Source: Defluviitaleaceae bacterium (GTDB lineage: Bacteria > Bacillota > Clostridia > Lachnospirales > WRAX01). From it: a stretch of 64,000 nucleotides of DNA. Numbering within the stretch: position 1 is the stretch's first letter; each line of letters opens with the position of its first letter. The DNA lies in contig WRBK01000001.1 in assembly GCA_009784575.1 (NCBI GenBank), positions 62,001 to 126,000 on the forward strand, written 5' to 3'. Below the pieces are notes generated by a model, which was not told the DNA's origin, did no database searches, and worked only from the letters and a program-made list of their open reading frames with translations. A program made the translations under genes and the position numbers. Of this stretch, positions 16,714-25,385 are shown one piece after another.

Positions 16714-19205
16714 AGAACGCAAGAAGATTCACGAAAATTTTACTGGCATTTATTATGATGTTTACACTATTTGGTAACTTTGGCATACTGCATCTACGAG
16801 CTGCGGGTGTTACCATAAGCAGTCAGACTGTGACGGCGGGGCTTGGCGTTACAGAAGTTACATTTAATGTGAATGTGCAGGCAGGAACAACGGTGCAAAA
16901 TGCTTGGGTAACTATGAGTGGCATGACAGCAACGGTCTTTGACCAAACCCTTTTGGCGGGTCACACCTTTACATCGCCAACAAGCGTGGCTATTACGGTA
17001 GCTGTGATAGTGGACGAAGAGCATTTGGGCAATACATTTGTGGGACAGGTATATGTTAGTCATTCGGAAGGTACGTCATCTGGCTTTTTAACAGTGAATG
17101 TTGGGGCGACACCCACGCCATCTCCAACGCCAACCCCAGCAGAAACCCCAATAATATCCATGAGCGCACCAACAAGTTACATAGAAATGACACCAGGCAT
17201 ATCATCAATAGTTAATGTAACGCTGCAAAACACAAGCCGCTTCATGGCACGTGATTTTCGCATAACGCCTAGAGTAGATGCAAACTTTACCGTAGAGATT
17301 TTGGGTGATTTGCCTAGTTTTAATCTGGGACAAAATGCCACGCGCACCTTCCAGCTACGCATAACGCCGCATAGCGGGTTGGATAGTGGCACGCATACCA
17401 TCGTGTTTGACTATAGTTTTGAAAATAATGTACGCAATGTGATAACTCAACAAGGCAATGTTGTGGCGCGCGTGTATCGCCCTACACCAGATGAGCCGCG
17501 CGTGGTAATGGCGGATTTTGTTCTATCACCTATGCTTGTCAACGCTGGAGACAATTTTCAAATTACCACTACATTGCGCAATACATCATCCGCATCGGCG
17601 GCAAATGTTCAGCTTTCCATAGGGGGTTTTGCTGAAGATGGGTTAATTTCGCAAGGCTCTACAACCAATTTTGTTGGCTCGCTATCAGCAAACACTACGC
17701 GAGATGTAGCGTTTAGCTTTGGTACGCCCGCAAATATGACAACGGGCAGTCATCCTATTACATTTACCCTACGCTATGATAATGCCGCTGGCGAGGTTGT
17801 TACGGAGAATTTTACATTCTATGTGACCATAATGGGCGATGGGGCAGGCACAGAAACGGATAGATCAAGACTGACGATTACGAATATTAGTTCGCCTGCG
17901 GGTATATTTTCGCCTAATGACGAGGTAAATTTTAGTATAACCATACAAAACACAGGCGAGCGCGATGCTACAAATGTACGCATTTCTGCTGACCCTGAAA
18001 GCGGCGTAGTGCCGCGCTTGGCTTCCATACAGACCCTGCCAACACTTGCTGTAGGGCAAAGTCATACATTCTCCTTTGCTTTTTCGCCGACAAGCTCAGC
18101 GCAATCGCAGTTTCATAATATAGGCTTTGAGATAGCCTACGATACAGGGCAAATCAATAATGGAAATCCCGTGCGTGGAGGCTTTGAGCAGTTCGCGGGC
18201 TTTAATGTGTATAATCCTGATGCAGATGACGATGTGGATGACACGAACCGCTCCGTGCCGCGCATAATTATTAGCGACTACACAATTAATAGCGGCAATC
18301 CTGACCAGCCAATGATAGTAATGGCAAATTCCGAATTCGACCTTACGCTGACCATGCTAAATACCCACAGCGAGCGCACTATAGGCAATATACGCGTAAC
18401 ATGGGAGGTTTCGGCTATTACGGTAGGCAATGAAATAACTGGCGGCAATGTTTTTACGCCTGTGGATAGTTCCAATACATTTTTCATAGATACCATACCG
18501 CCGCGCGGCATATATGAGCATCATATGCGCCTTTTTGCCATACCAGATGCAGCTCCGCGCAATCATGTTATCACAATCAATTTTGAATACGAAGATGCAG
18601 AAGGCAATCCTTTTGATGCAACTGAGAGTATTGGTGTAAATGTGCGACAAGAATCGAGACTAGAGATGAGCATACCCAGCATACCTACTGTGGTTACGGA
18701 AGGTGATAGAATAAGCGCAGAGGTGATTTTGCTAAATGCTGGTCGCTCTACGCTGTTTAATCTACGTGTACGCCTTGAGGGCGAAGGCATAACGCCTCAT
18801 GAAGAGGTTTTTGGCAATGTGCAAAGCGGACACTTCAATAATTCATGGGCGCAAATATTTGCTGTGCAATCGGGACCAAGCACCATATACATAATTGCCA
18901 CATTTGACGATGAAATGGGACAGCAACACACTGTAACCGAAACTGTTGAAATAGAAATTCTGTCCATGATGGACTTTGGTGGCTGGGATGATGGCGGTTT
19001 TGGTGATTGGAATGGCGGCGGAGGCGACTTTGGTTTTTGGGGCGAAGAAGGCTTTGGTGAAGATGGTGGATTTCTAACGAATATTTGGTTTTGGGTTGCT
19101 ATTGGCGGCGGCTTGATAGCGGTAACCGGTGTAACCATCTTGCTTGTTCGCCGCAGAAAAAAGTTTAATGATGAATTTGGGTTAGATGATGATGACCTTG
19201 CGTAG
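16710..19205 (+). CDS. Large surface protein with repeated CARDB/COG1361-type domains, ABC operon
   Basis: 831 residues, with a signal peptide (residues 1-30), a first Ig-like domain, a TPTPSPTPTPAETP linker (about 134-147) and then four to five beta-sandwich repeats of the CARDB/COG1361 kind, each with a motif like FQITTTLRN.S or FSITIQNTGERDATNVRIS. Before the end is an unusual Gly/Trp/Asp-rich stretch (residues about 755-785), then a transmembrane helix (FWVAIGGGLIAVTGVTILLV) and a basic-acidic tail, so it is anchored with most of it outside. It lies between ATPase and permease, where Gram-negative MacA would be; it may act as an external stalk or substrate-binding part. No enzyme motif is seen. 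Confidence 0.78.
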   Translation: MKNARRFTKILLAFIMMFTLFGNFGILHLRAAGVTISSQTVTAGLGVTEVTFNVNVQAGTTVQNAWVTMSGMTATVFDQTLLAGHTFTSPTSVAITVAVIVDEEHLGNTFVGQVYVSHSEGTSSGFLTVNVGATPTPSPTPTPAETPIISMSAPTSYIEMTPGISSIVNVTLQNTSRFMARDFRITPRVDANFTVEILGDLPSFNLGQNATRTFQLRITPHSGLDSGTHTIVFDYSFENNVRNVITQQGNVVARVYRPTPDEPRVVMADFVLSPMLVNAGDNFQITTTLRNTSSASAANVQLSIGGFAEDGLISQGSTTNFVGSLSANTTRDVAFSFGTPANMTTGSHPITFTLRYDNAAGEVVTENFTFYVTIMGDGAGTETDRSRLTITNISSPAGIFSPNDEVNFSITIQNTGERDATNVRISADPESGVVPRLASIQTLPTLAVGQSHTFSFAFSPTSSAQSQFHNIGFEIAYDTGQINNGNPVRGGFEQFAGFNVYNPDADDDVDDTNRSVPRIIISDYTINSGNPDQPMIVMANSEFDLTLTMLNTHSERTIGNIRVTWEVSAITVGNEITGGNVFTPVDSSNTFFIDTIPPRGIYEHHMRLFAIPDAAPRNHVITINFEYEDAEGNPFDATESIGVNVRQESRLEMSIPSIPTVVTEGDRISAEVILLNAGRSTLFNLRVRLEGEGITPHEEVFGNVQSGHFNNSWAQIFAVQSGPSTIYIIATFDDEMGQQHTVTETVEIEILSMMDFGGWDDGGFGDWNGGGGDFGFWGEEGFGEDGGFLTNIWFWVAIGGGLIAVTGVTILLVRRRKKFNDEFGLDDDDLA

Positions 19206-19217
19206 GGGGCAGTAAAT

Positions 19218-20543
19218 ATGCGCTTTTTGGATATACTTACAATGGCTTTACGAAATATGTTTAAACGCAAACTACGCACGGTGCTAACGGTATCTGGCGT
19301 GGCAATAGGCTCTGTTGCTATAACGCTAATGATAAGCCTAGGTGTTGCTGTAAATTTACAGCATGAGCAACAAATAGAAATGCTGGGGCATCGCGCTAAC
19401 CGCATAACCATTTGGGGACCATGGAGTCCTGGTATTGGTGATGCCGTTTTGGACGAGGCAATGCTGGAGCGTATTTCTGCCATGCCAAATGTGGTGGCAG
19501 CTACGCCGCAAGTATGGATGCAACTAACATTCGTTAATGGTCCATATGTGGCGGATTTGCAGATAAATGGCATCGTGCCAGAAGCTATGCCATATATGGG
19601 GCTTAATGTGGCGGAAGGTCGCGTTCTTACGGCTGATGATAACTTGCAAATCGTTTTTGGCTCAAATGTGCTAACGCAGTTTAGAAACCCGCGTGACCGC
19701 TGGATATGGGATTGGGACCAAGTTGCAAACATAGACCCGCTTGCTATACCCATGCGCGCATCATTTGATTTTAACTTTGGGCAACCTAGTATAGGTGGTG
19801 GGGGTCAGAATCAAAACAGCCCTGCACCTTATATAATCGAGGGCGTGGGCATTTTGGATGGCGTGGAATGGGAATCGCAGATGAATGCCTTTATGCCATT
19901 ATCTGCTGTGTTAGAAATTCAGCGCGACCAGCAACGTTTTTGGCAAAGCTTGGGCGGCTGGTGGGGGCGCGACGTGGATGCCGATGGTTTTGAGAATCTA
20001 ACAGTGGTAGCATCCAGTGCTGAGCATGTAACGCAGATTGCGGATGATATACGTAACTTGGGCTTTAATGACGTATGGTATGATATGCAATGGATAAATC
20101 AACAGCGTGAAAGCACGCAATCTCTACAAACCCTGCTTTCGGCAATAGGCGCGGTTTCGCTTATTGTTGCCGCAATAGGCATAGCGAACACTATGATAAT
20201 GGCAATATATGAGCGCACAAAAGAAATTGGCGTTATGAAGGTGATAGGAGCATCTGTTAAGGATGTGCGCCGCCTGTTTTTGGTGGAAGCCGCACTGATA
20301 GGGGCTTTTGGCGGGCTTCTTGGTGTTGGACTTTCGGCTGTTGCATCCTATGTGCTTAATACTGTAGGCTTACCGTTTCTTGATATGCTTGTATGGGGTG
20401 CGACAGGAGATGTCAGTGTGATACCAATGTGGCTATATGCCCTTGGGTTTGGGTTCTCTTGTGGTGTTGGGCTTTTCTCTGGGTTTTTACCAGCCCGCCG
20501 CGCAACAAAAATATCGGCTCTTGAAGCTATAAGGACATCATAA
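19218..20543 (+). CDS. MacB/FtsX-like ABC transporter permease
   Basis: 441 residues. N-terminal transmembrane helix after ALRNMFKRKLRTVLTVSGV (residues 10-45), a long external periplasmic-core-like domain with LDEAMLERISAMPNVVAATP, and a C-terminal FtsX domain with three helices (IGAVSLIVAAIGIANTMIM, ERTKEIGVMKVIGAS, then SGFLPARRATKISALEAIR). This is the classical MacB permease layout without the fused ATPase. Coupled with the two genes upstream; the next gene starts at its stop (TAATG). Confidence 0.9.
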   Translation: MRFLDILTMALRNMFKRKLRTVLTVSGVAIGSVAITLMISLGVAVNLQHEQQIEMLGHRANRITIWGPWSPGIGDAVLDEAMLERISAMPNVVAATPQVWMQLTFVNGPYVADLQINGIVPEAMPYMGLNVAEGRVLTADDNLQIVFGSNVLTQFRNPRDRWIWDWDQVANIDPLAIPMRASFDFNFGQPSIGGGGQNQNSPAPYIIEGVGILDGVEWESQMNAFMPLSAVLEIQRDQQRFWQSLGGWWGRDVDADGFENLTVVASSAEHVTQIADDIRNLGFNDVWYDMQWINQQRESTQSLQTLLSAIGAVSLIVAAIGIANTMIMAIYERTKEIGVMKVIGASVKDVRRLFLVEAALIGAFGGLLGVGLSAVASYVLNTVGLPFLDMLVWGATGDVSVIPMWLYALGFGFSCGVGLFSGFLPARRATKISALEAIRTS

Positions 20544-20857
20544 TGAGTAGGAAAACTGAAAATACGGGCTTTGTCTGCAAAAATTGTGGTGCGGATGTGC
20601 CGCCCATAAAATCGGGAACAATCCGTAACCATTGCACACAATGCTTACACTCTTTGCATGTGGATATGGAAATTGGTGACAGGCAGAGCAACTGCCACGG
20701 ACTTATGATGCCACGAACAATAGAACCTAATAGCAAGAAAGGTCAACAGATTATGCATAAATGTATGGACTGTGGCTTTGAAAGGAAAAATATAGTGGCT
20801 GATGACGATAATCTGGATGAAATATTAAGGATTATGCGCGAAGCTGCTTTAAAATAG
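20543..20857 (+). CDS. RNHCP domain zinc-ribbon protein
   Basis: 104 residues. Contains CKNCGADV...RNHCTQCLHSLHVD, the RNHCP signature, and a second pair HKCMDCGFERKN, giving two CxxC zinc-binding knuckles. Function of RNHCP proteins is not established; many sit near RNA or translation genes. Start overlaps the permease stop, so it is co-transcribed with the exporter, probably by chance of operon structure. Confidence 0.88.
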   Translation: MSRKTENTGFVCKNCGADVPPIKSGTIRNHCTQCLHSLHVDMEIGDRQSNCHGLMMPRTIEPNSKKGQQIMHKCMDCGFERKNIVADDDNLDEILRIMREAALK

Positions 20858-20874
20858 GCAATAAAGGGGATTGT

Positions 20875-21513
20875 ATGAGTGAAATAATTAATAATGATAT
20901 CATAAAATCGAATCTGCGTACTTATTATGACCGCGAGGCTGGATATAGAAATTCTGCTGGTAAAGAGGAATGGAAAATAAAGGAACGTAAAGCATTTTAT
21001 GATATGGTTGCGCGCGAAGATAAAAAATTTCTTTTAGAAATTGGTGCTGGTGCGGGGTATGATAGTCAATATTTTATGGAGCAAGGGCTTGATGTTACGG
21101 CAATTGATTTATCATGCGAGATGGTAAAGGTGTGCAAGGCGAGGGGCATAAATGCCCACGAGTTGGACTTTTATAACCTATCTACTTTAAACAAAAAATT
21201 TGACTGCATTTGGGCTATGAATAGTCTTTTGCATGTTACGAAACTTGATTTTGCAGAAGTTTTAACGAATGTATATGCTGCTTTGCATGAAAATGGATTG
21301 TTTTATATGGGTGTATATGGCGGTGAGGATTCGGAAAAAAACTGGGTAAACGAATTATACGACACCCCACGCTTTTTTTCGTTTTATTCTGAAGCTAAGC
21401 TAAAAGAGGCTATACCTGATGTCTTTGAGATAATATCTTTTAAGCAGTATGATGTGGGAAGGCATGTTGATTTTCAATCTGTTATAATGAGGAAAAATAA
21501 TGTCAAAACTTAA
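20875..21513 (+). CDS. Class I SAM-dependent methyltransferase
   Basis: 212 residues. Rossmann-type motif I FLLEIGAGAGYDSQYF, motif II VTAIDLSCEMVKVC and motif IV FDCIWAMNSLLHVTK. The fold is of the small-molecule/UbiE type; substrate is unknown. ATG follows AAAGGGGATTGT. Overlaps the rhomboid gene by 14 bases. Confidence 0.85.
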   Translation: MSEIINNDIIKSNLRTYYDREAGYRNSAGKEEWKIKERKAFYDMVAREDKKFLLEIGAGAGYDSQYFMEQGLDVTAIDLSCEMVKVCKARGINAHELDFYNLSTLNKKFDCIWAMNSLLHVTKLDFAEVLTNVYAALHENGLFYMGVYGGEDSEKNWVNELYDTPRFFSFYSEAKLKEAIPDVFEIISFKQYDVGRHVDFQSVIMRKNNVKT

Positions 21514-22075
21514 ATTTGTACAATATAATTCCCCCGTAGTGCTTACATTTGCGATAATATCGCTACTTGTAATGCTTTTGGGCGAAATGACCAATCATGC
21601 ATCTACATGGACGTTATTTTCTGTATATAGAAGTAGTTTTGTTGACCCTTTGGCTTATATTCGTATTTTCGGACATATTTTCGGACATATCAATTTTGAA
21701 CATTTTTTTAGCAATTTCCTTGTTTTGTTATTGGTTGGCCCTATTCTTGAAGAAAAATACGGTTCAAAGCGACTGATGCAGATAATGGCTTTTACTGCCG
21801 CAATCACTGGCATTGTACAAATTATATTTTTTAGCTCCGCACTTCTGGGTGCATCAGGCATTGTGTTTATGTTCATGATTCTAGCAAGCTTTGCTAATGT
21901 AAAAGACGGACGCATACCGCTTACGCTTATTGTGGTTTTTGTGATTTATATTGGTCGTGAGGTTGTTAGCGGGATAACTATTGATGATTCAGTCTCGAGG
22001 GTGACACATATCGCTGGTGGTGTCTGTGGCGCGGTATTTGGGTTTGTGATTAATCGTGGGAAAATTTCTGCTTGA
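21500..22075 (+). CDS. Rhomboid-family intramembrane serine protease
   Basis: 191 residues, six transmembrane helices. Rhomboid motifs are visible: GHINFEHFFSNF in the second helix region, the catalytic serine in LLGASGIVF and the catalytic histidine in THIAGG near the end. It cleaves transmembrane segments in the membrane; substrates are unknown. Start is within the end of the methyltransferase gene. Confidence 0.82.
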   Translation: MSKLKFVQYNSPVVLTFAIISLLVMLLGEMTNHASTWTLFSVYRSSFVDPLAYIRIFGHIFGHINFEHFFSNFLVLLLVGPILEEKYGSKRLMQIMAFTAAITGIVQIIFFSSALLGASGIVFMFMILASFANVKDGRIPLTLIVVFVIYIGREVVSGITIDDSVSRVTHIAGGVCGAVFGFVINRGKISA

Positions 22076-22100
22076 AATTTATTTCGAATTATAGTAAAAT
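22072..22100 (+). promoter_or_regulatory. Promoter of tRNA-Sec and possibly selD
   Basis: TTGAAA - 17 bases - TAAAAT, starting at the rhomboid stop and ending 53 bases before the tRNA. The expected transcript begins near 22107 with a stem-loop (GTTTTCGC-AA-GCGAAAAC at 22116-22133). Confidence 0.65.
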
Positions 22101-22153
22101 AAATTTGTGGAGAAAGTTTTCGCAAGCGAAAACCGCTCCGTAATTACGCTTAT

Positions 22154-22250
22154 GGGAGTAGATAGGTGCTGGTGTGCCTCCTGGTCTTCAAAACCTGTGT
22201 TGGCGGTTAGAAGCCGCCTAGGTGGGTTCGATTCCCACATATTCCCGCCA
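22154..22250 (+). tRNA. selC: Selenocysteine tRNA (anticodon UCA)
   Basis: 97-base tRNA with encoded CCA. Long acceptor GGGAGTA...TATTCCC, six-pair D stem AGGTGC/GTGCCT, anticodon loop CTTCAAA with anticodon TCA, long extra arm (GGCGG...CCGCC) and GTGGGTTCGATTCCCAC T-arm. These are the diagnostic features of tRNA-Sec. The base at acceptor position 8 and one anticodon-stem pair are mismatched, but the rest is canonical. It lies 78 bases ahead of selD. Confidence 0.95.
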
Positions 22251-22285
22251 AACAAAATATATGCCGAAATATTTCGGCTTCGTAA

Positions 22286-22310
22286 GGGCGAACTATGTTC
22301 GCTCGTTTTT
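22286..22310 (+). terminator. Terminator-like hairpin between tRNA-Sec and selD
   Basis: GGGCGAAC-TAT-GTTCGCTC followed by GTTTTT. It ends only 18 bases before the selD start, so it terminates the tRNA transcript or acts as an attenuator for selD. A second palindrome GCCGAAATATTTCGGC (22263-22278) lies just before it. Confidence 0.7.
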
Positions 22311-22328
22311 ATACAAGGAGGTGACACT

Positions 22329-23348
22329 ATGGGCAAAGACAAGATTTTCTGCGGTGGTTGAAGCGCGAAATTGCCAGCAGGTATGCTGGATAAAGCGTTA
22401 GGTAGTATACCGCCGTTTTTTGATAAAAATCTGTTAGTCGGCTTTGATTCAAATGACGATGGTGCGGTTTATAAGCTATCAGAAGATTTGGCAATCATCC
22501 AGACCTTAGACTTTTTCCCGCCCATGGTGGACGACCCCTATATTTTTGGGCAAGTAGCGGCGGCAAATGCACTTAGCGATGTGGCGGCCATGGGTGGCAT
22601 CCCAAAGGTTGCCTTGAATATCGTTGCTTTTCCTGAAGATGCTGACCCTGAGATTTTGTCAGCAATCCTTGCTGGCGGAGCTAACAAAGTGGCAGAAGCA
22701 GGGGCTGTTCTATGCGGTGGGCATTCGATAGCTGATTCTTCCATAAAGTACGGGCTTTCTGTGACTGGTGTGGTACATCCAGATAAAATTCTGCAAAACA
22801 ATACATGTAGAATTGGAGATGTCATAGTGCTTACAAAGCCGCTTGGCGTGGGGATTATAACAGCGGCATATGGCAGCGGAGAGGCTAGCAAAGCGGCATA
22901 TGATGAGGCGATAGTTGCCATGACCACGCTGAATCAACATGCATTAGATGTAGCTCGTGAATATGATATTTCTGCGGCTACGGATGTCACAGGCTTTGGG
23001 TTTTTGGGACATCTTAATGAAATGGCGAATAAAGGATATTCGATAGAGGTAAATAGCGGTGCTGTGCCTTATATTGATGATGCATATGGGTTAGCAGAAC
23101 AGTTTATGACTACATCTGCGGGTGCAAAAAATAGGCAATTTTTAGAAGGTAAAATTGATGGGCTGAATAAGATTTCTCATCCAATGCAGGAGATTTTGCT
23201 AGACCCGCAAACATCAGGAGGTCTGCTGATAAGCATAAAATCAACAGATGCACCAATCCTTGTCAAGGAACTTGGAGGATTAGGGTATCGCGCCGCCGCT
23301 GTAGCGAATGTTGTTAAAAAAAGGCAGGCAAATATTATAATTTACTAG
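22329..23348 (+). CDS. selD: Selenide, water dikinase SelD, selenocysteine-containing (UGA at 22359-22361 read as Sec)
   Basis: SelD makes selenophosphate from selenide and ATP, the selenium donor for Sec and selenouridine. The ORF track splits it because codon 11 is TGA: MGKDKIFCGG-U-SAKLPAGML. The reading resumes in the same frame, and U11 with K14 matches the catalytic Cys/Sec-x-x-Lys of SelD. The rest has DNGAVY-type ATP motifs (FDSNDDGAVYKL), LAIIQTLDFFPPMVDDPY, ALSDVAAMGG and DPQTSGGLL. Full length 339 residues. Start ATG follows AAGGAGGTGACACT. A SECIS hairpin lies 12 bases after the UGA. It heads yedF-csd-DUF3343. Confidence 0.95.
22374..22389 (+). promoter_or_regulatory. Bacterial SECIS element within selD
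   Basis: CCAGC-AGGTAT-GCTGG: five-pair stem with a six-base loop containing GGU, 12 bases downstream of the UGA. This matches the SelB-binding apical hairpin of bacterial SECIS elements (fdhF-type loop AGGUCU). Confidence 0.9.
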
Positions 23349-23360
23349 GAGTTGATTTAA

Positions 23361-23933
23361 ATGACGATTATAGATTGTATTGGAGATGTATGTCCTATGC
23401 CTGTAATAAAAACAAAGAGGGCTTTGGCAGAGGCTAAAAGGGGATGCTTTGAAATTCATGTAGATAACGGCATCTCCTTAGAAAATGTTAAAAAGTATAT
23501 ATACTCTCTAGGATATGATACAAACAGCATTACTAGAGATGGTTATTTTGCGATAATTGTTGATGTTGATGGAGATGCAAAAAGAATAGCAAATAAGCAT
23601 TCCGATAGCATTGTGGCTATTTCTGGTAACACTATGGGTCATGGAGATGATGAACTAGGACACGTATTGATGAAAAGCTTCGTTTTCGCACTAACTCAAC
23701 TTGATAACTTGCCACAAAAAATAGTTCTATACAATAGCGGTGTACTGCTAGCCCTTGAAGATTCACCTGTGTTAGCTGATTTGCAAACACTTTCAGCCGC
23801 TGGCGTACAGATTCTGTCCTGCGGACTATGCATAGACTATTTTAATTGCGCCAATAACCTAGCAGTTGGCGAAATAACTAATATGTATGTCATTTTAGAG
23901 ATGATGCAAGATGGGAAAGTGATTAGACCTTGA
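23361..23933 (+). CDS. yedF: Selenium metabolism protein YedF (TusA-like)
   Basis: 190 residues. N-terminal TusA/SirA-like domain with the active-site motif CPMPVIKTKRAL (Cys near 11), then a DsrE-like C-terminal domain with VLYNSGVLLA and GVQILSCGLCIDYF. This architecture is the selenium-linked YedF family, found with selD in organisms that use selenium cofactors or selenoproteins; the likely role is handling of selenium or sulfur as persulfide/perselenide. Start ATG follows AGGAGTTG, 12 bases after selD. Confidence 0.9.
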   Translation: MTIIDCIGDVCPMPVIKTKRALAEAKRGCFEIHVDNGISLENVKKYIYSLGYDTNSITRDGYFAIIVDVDGDAKRIANKHSDSIVAISGNTMGHGDDELGHVLMKSFVFALTQLDNLPQKIVLYNSGVLLALEDSPVLADLQTLSAAGVQILSCGLCIDYFNCANNLAVGEITNMYVILEMMQDGKVIRP

Positions 23934-25069
23934 TATATTTTGATTCTGCTAGCACATCATTACATAAACCAGATATTGTAATACAAACAGTTGCCAAAGC
24001 AATGACGGAGCTCGGTAATAGTGGGCGCGGAGGTCATGCACCCGCAATGTCAGCAACACGCACTATTTATAATGCGCGTGAACGTCTAGCAACTTTTTTT
24101 GGCACACAAGCGAATCAAGTTGCTTTCACTCATAATGCAACTATAGCGTTGAATATAGCTATTTTCAGTAGTTTGACAACGAATGACCATGCTATAACAA
24201 CGGTTTTGGAGCATAATTCTGTGCTTAGACCGCTGTATCACTTGCAAAGCCATGGTCTTTCTTTAGATTTTGTAGGACTCGCGACTGACGGCGATATTGA
24301 TTACGATGCTTTGGAAAAATTGTTAAAAAAGAATACTAAATGCATTGTTATAACTCATTGCTCTAATGTTACGGGTCAATTGATTGACCTAGAGAGAGTA
24401 GCGCAAATTTGCAAAAAAAAAGGACTTGTGTTAATCGTTGATGCGGCGCAATCTGCTGGGCTTTTTGAAGTTGATGTAAAAAAGCTAGGGGATGCCATCG
24501 TATGCTTTACTGGTCATAAGGGGCTATTGGGTCCGCAAGGAACTGGTGGTTTGGTAAAAAATGGTTATTCGCCAATAACGCCTACCTTTTTTGGTGGCAC
24601 AGGAAGCGATAGTTTTTCTCATTATAATTCTGGAATATTTCCAGAATCTTTTGAACCTGGAACGGCTAATGCGCACGGTGTTGCTGGTCTTGCAGCAGGG
24701 GTAGAGTATATAAACCAGATTGGCATGAAGAAGATGACGAGTAACAGTTTGCGGTTGGCTATGTTTTTTGAAGATGAGATACGCCGCATAAAAAATGTTG
24801 AGATTTATGGGAATCCGCAACTACCGAAAGCCCCTATTGTTAGTATAAATATTGGAGATTTGGATTCTGCCGAAGTGGGAGCGATGCTTTCGGAGTACGA
24901 AATATACGTGCGTGGCGGCTTTCATTGCGCCCCTTTGATACACCATGCTCTGGGAACGCAAAAACAAGGTGCTGCGCGTTTTAGTTTTTCGTCAAACAAC
25001 ACAATGGAGCAGGTGAAAATTGCAATAGAAGTAGTAAATAAAATCGCAAGGGAGCATGTCGGCTCATGA
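23930..25069 (+). CDS. Cysteine desulfurase family protein (selenium cluster type)
   Basis: Class V PLP enzyme of 379 residues. Schiff-base Lys in CFTGHKGLLGPQG (about residue 197), PLP Asp/Gln in IVDAAQSAG, and an active-site Cys in RGGFHCAPLIHHALGT (about 332). It would release sulfur, or selenium from selenocysteine, for YedF and SelD. TTG start overlaps the yedF stop (TTGA), and its end overlaps the next gene by 4 bases (ATGA): a tightly coupled operon. Confidence 0.9.
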   Translation: MIYFDSASTSLHKPDIVIQTVAKAMTELGNSGRGGHAPAMSATRTIYNARERLATFFGTQANQVAFTHNATIALNIAIFSSLTTNDHAITTVLEHNSVLRPLYHLQSHGLSLDFVGLATDGDIDYDALEKLLKKNTKCIVITHCSNVTGQLIDLERVAQICKKKGLVLIVDAAQSAGLFEVDVKKLGDAIVCFTGHKGLLGPQGTGGLVKNGYSPITPTFFGGTGSDSFSHYNSGIFPESFEPGTANAHGVAGLAAGVEYINQIGMKKMTSNSLRLAMFFEDEIRRIKNVEIYGNPQLPKAPIVSINIGDLDSAEVGAMLSEYEIYVRGGFHCAPLIHHALGTQKQGAARFSFSSNNTMEQVKIAIEVVNKIAREHVGS

Positions 25070-25299
25070 GAAAAAGGACTCCAAAACTTGTGATAAGCTT
25101 TTCTTCCGCTACGGAAGCGATGATGTTTGAAAGTGCTGTGTCCCCGCAATTAGGGCGAATCATACCTTTGCCTGCAAAAATAAACGCAGGGTGCGGGCTG
25201 GCTTTTTGCACAGACCCAAAGGACGAAGAGAAGGTTATGAAAATCTTAAGAAACAGCGAAATCAAATATCACAGCGCAAATATCATAGAGTTATTTTAG
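25066..25299 (+). CDS. DUF3343 putative Se/S carrier protein
   Basis: 77 residues. DUF3343 family: FSSATEAMMFESAV at the start, PLPAKINAGCGLAFCTDP with two Cys, and a predicted ferredoxin-like fold. In selenium clusters this family is thought to carry sulfur or selenium. Overlaps the desulfurase by 4 bases and is the last gene in the selD operon. Confidence 0.85.
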   Translation: MRKRTPKLVISFSSATEAMMFESAVSPQLGRIIPLPAKINAGCGLAFCTDPKDEEKVMKILRNSEIKYHSANIIELF

Positions 25300-25317
25300 C
25301 AAAATCAAATTTAGGTA

Positions 25318-25346
25318 TTGACAACAATATGGTTTGGGTATAAAAT
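25318..25346 (+). promoter_or_regulatory. Promoter for ylxM-ffh-rpsP operon
   Basis: TTGACA consensus -35 at 25318-25323; TAAAAT at 25341-25346 with 17-base spacing (TATAAA at 25339 is an alternative). Start of ylxM is 40 bases downstream. Confidence 0.7.
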
Positions 25347-25385
25347 AGGTGTTAAGGTTTTTTACTTTACGCGCGTGGGTGTGAT

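Noticed and set aside
18797-19753. 318-residue minus-strand ORF
   Set aside because: Shadow of the CARDB protein and permease; low-complexity translation and no ribosome site.
22107-22361. 84-residue ORF across tRNA-Sec and selD start
   Set aside because: It runs through the tRNA, and only its last codons are the real selD N-terminus before the Sec UGA.
22371-23348. 325-residue SelD from a TTG
   Set aside because: It lacks the catalytic residue; the true start is ATG 22329 with UGA as Sec.
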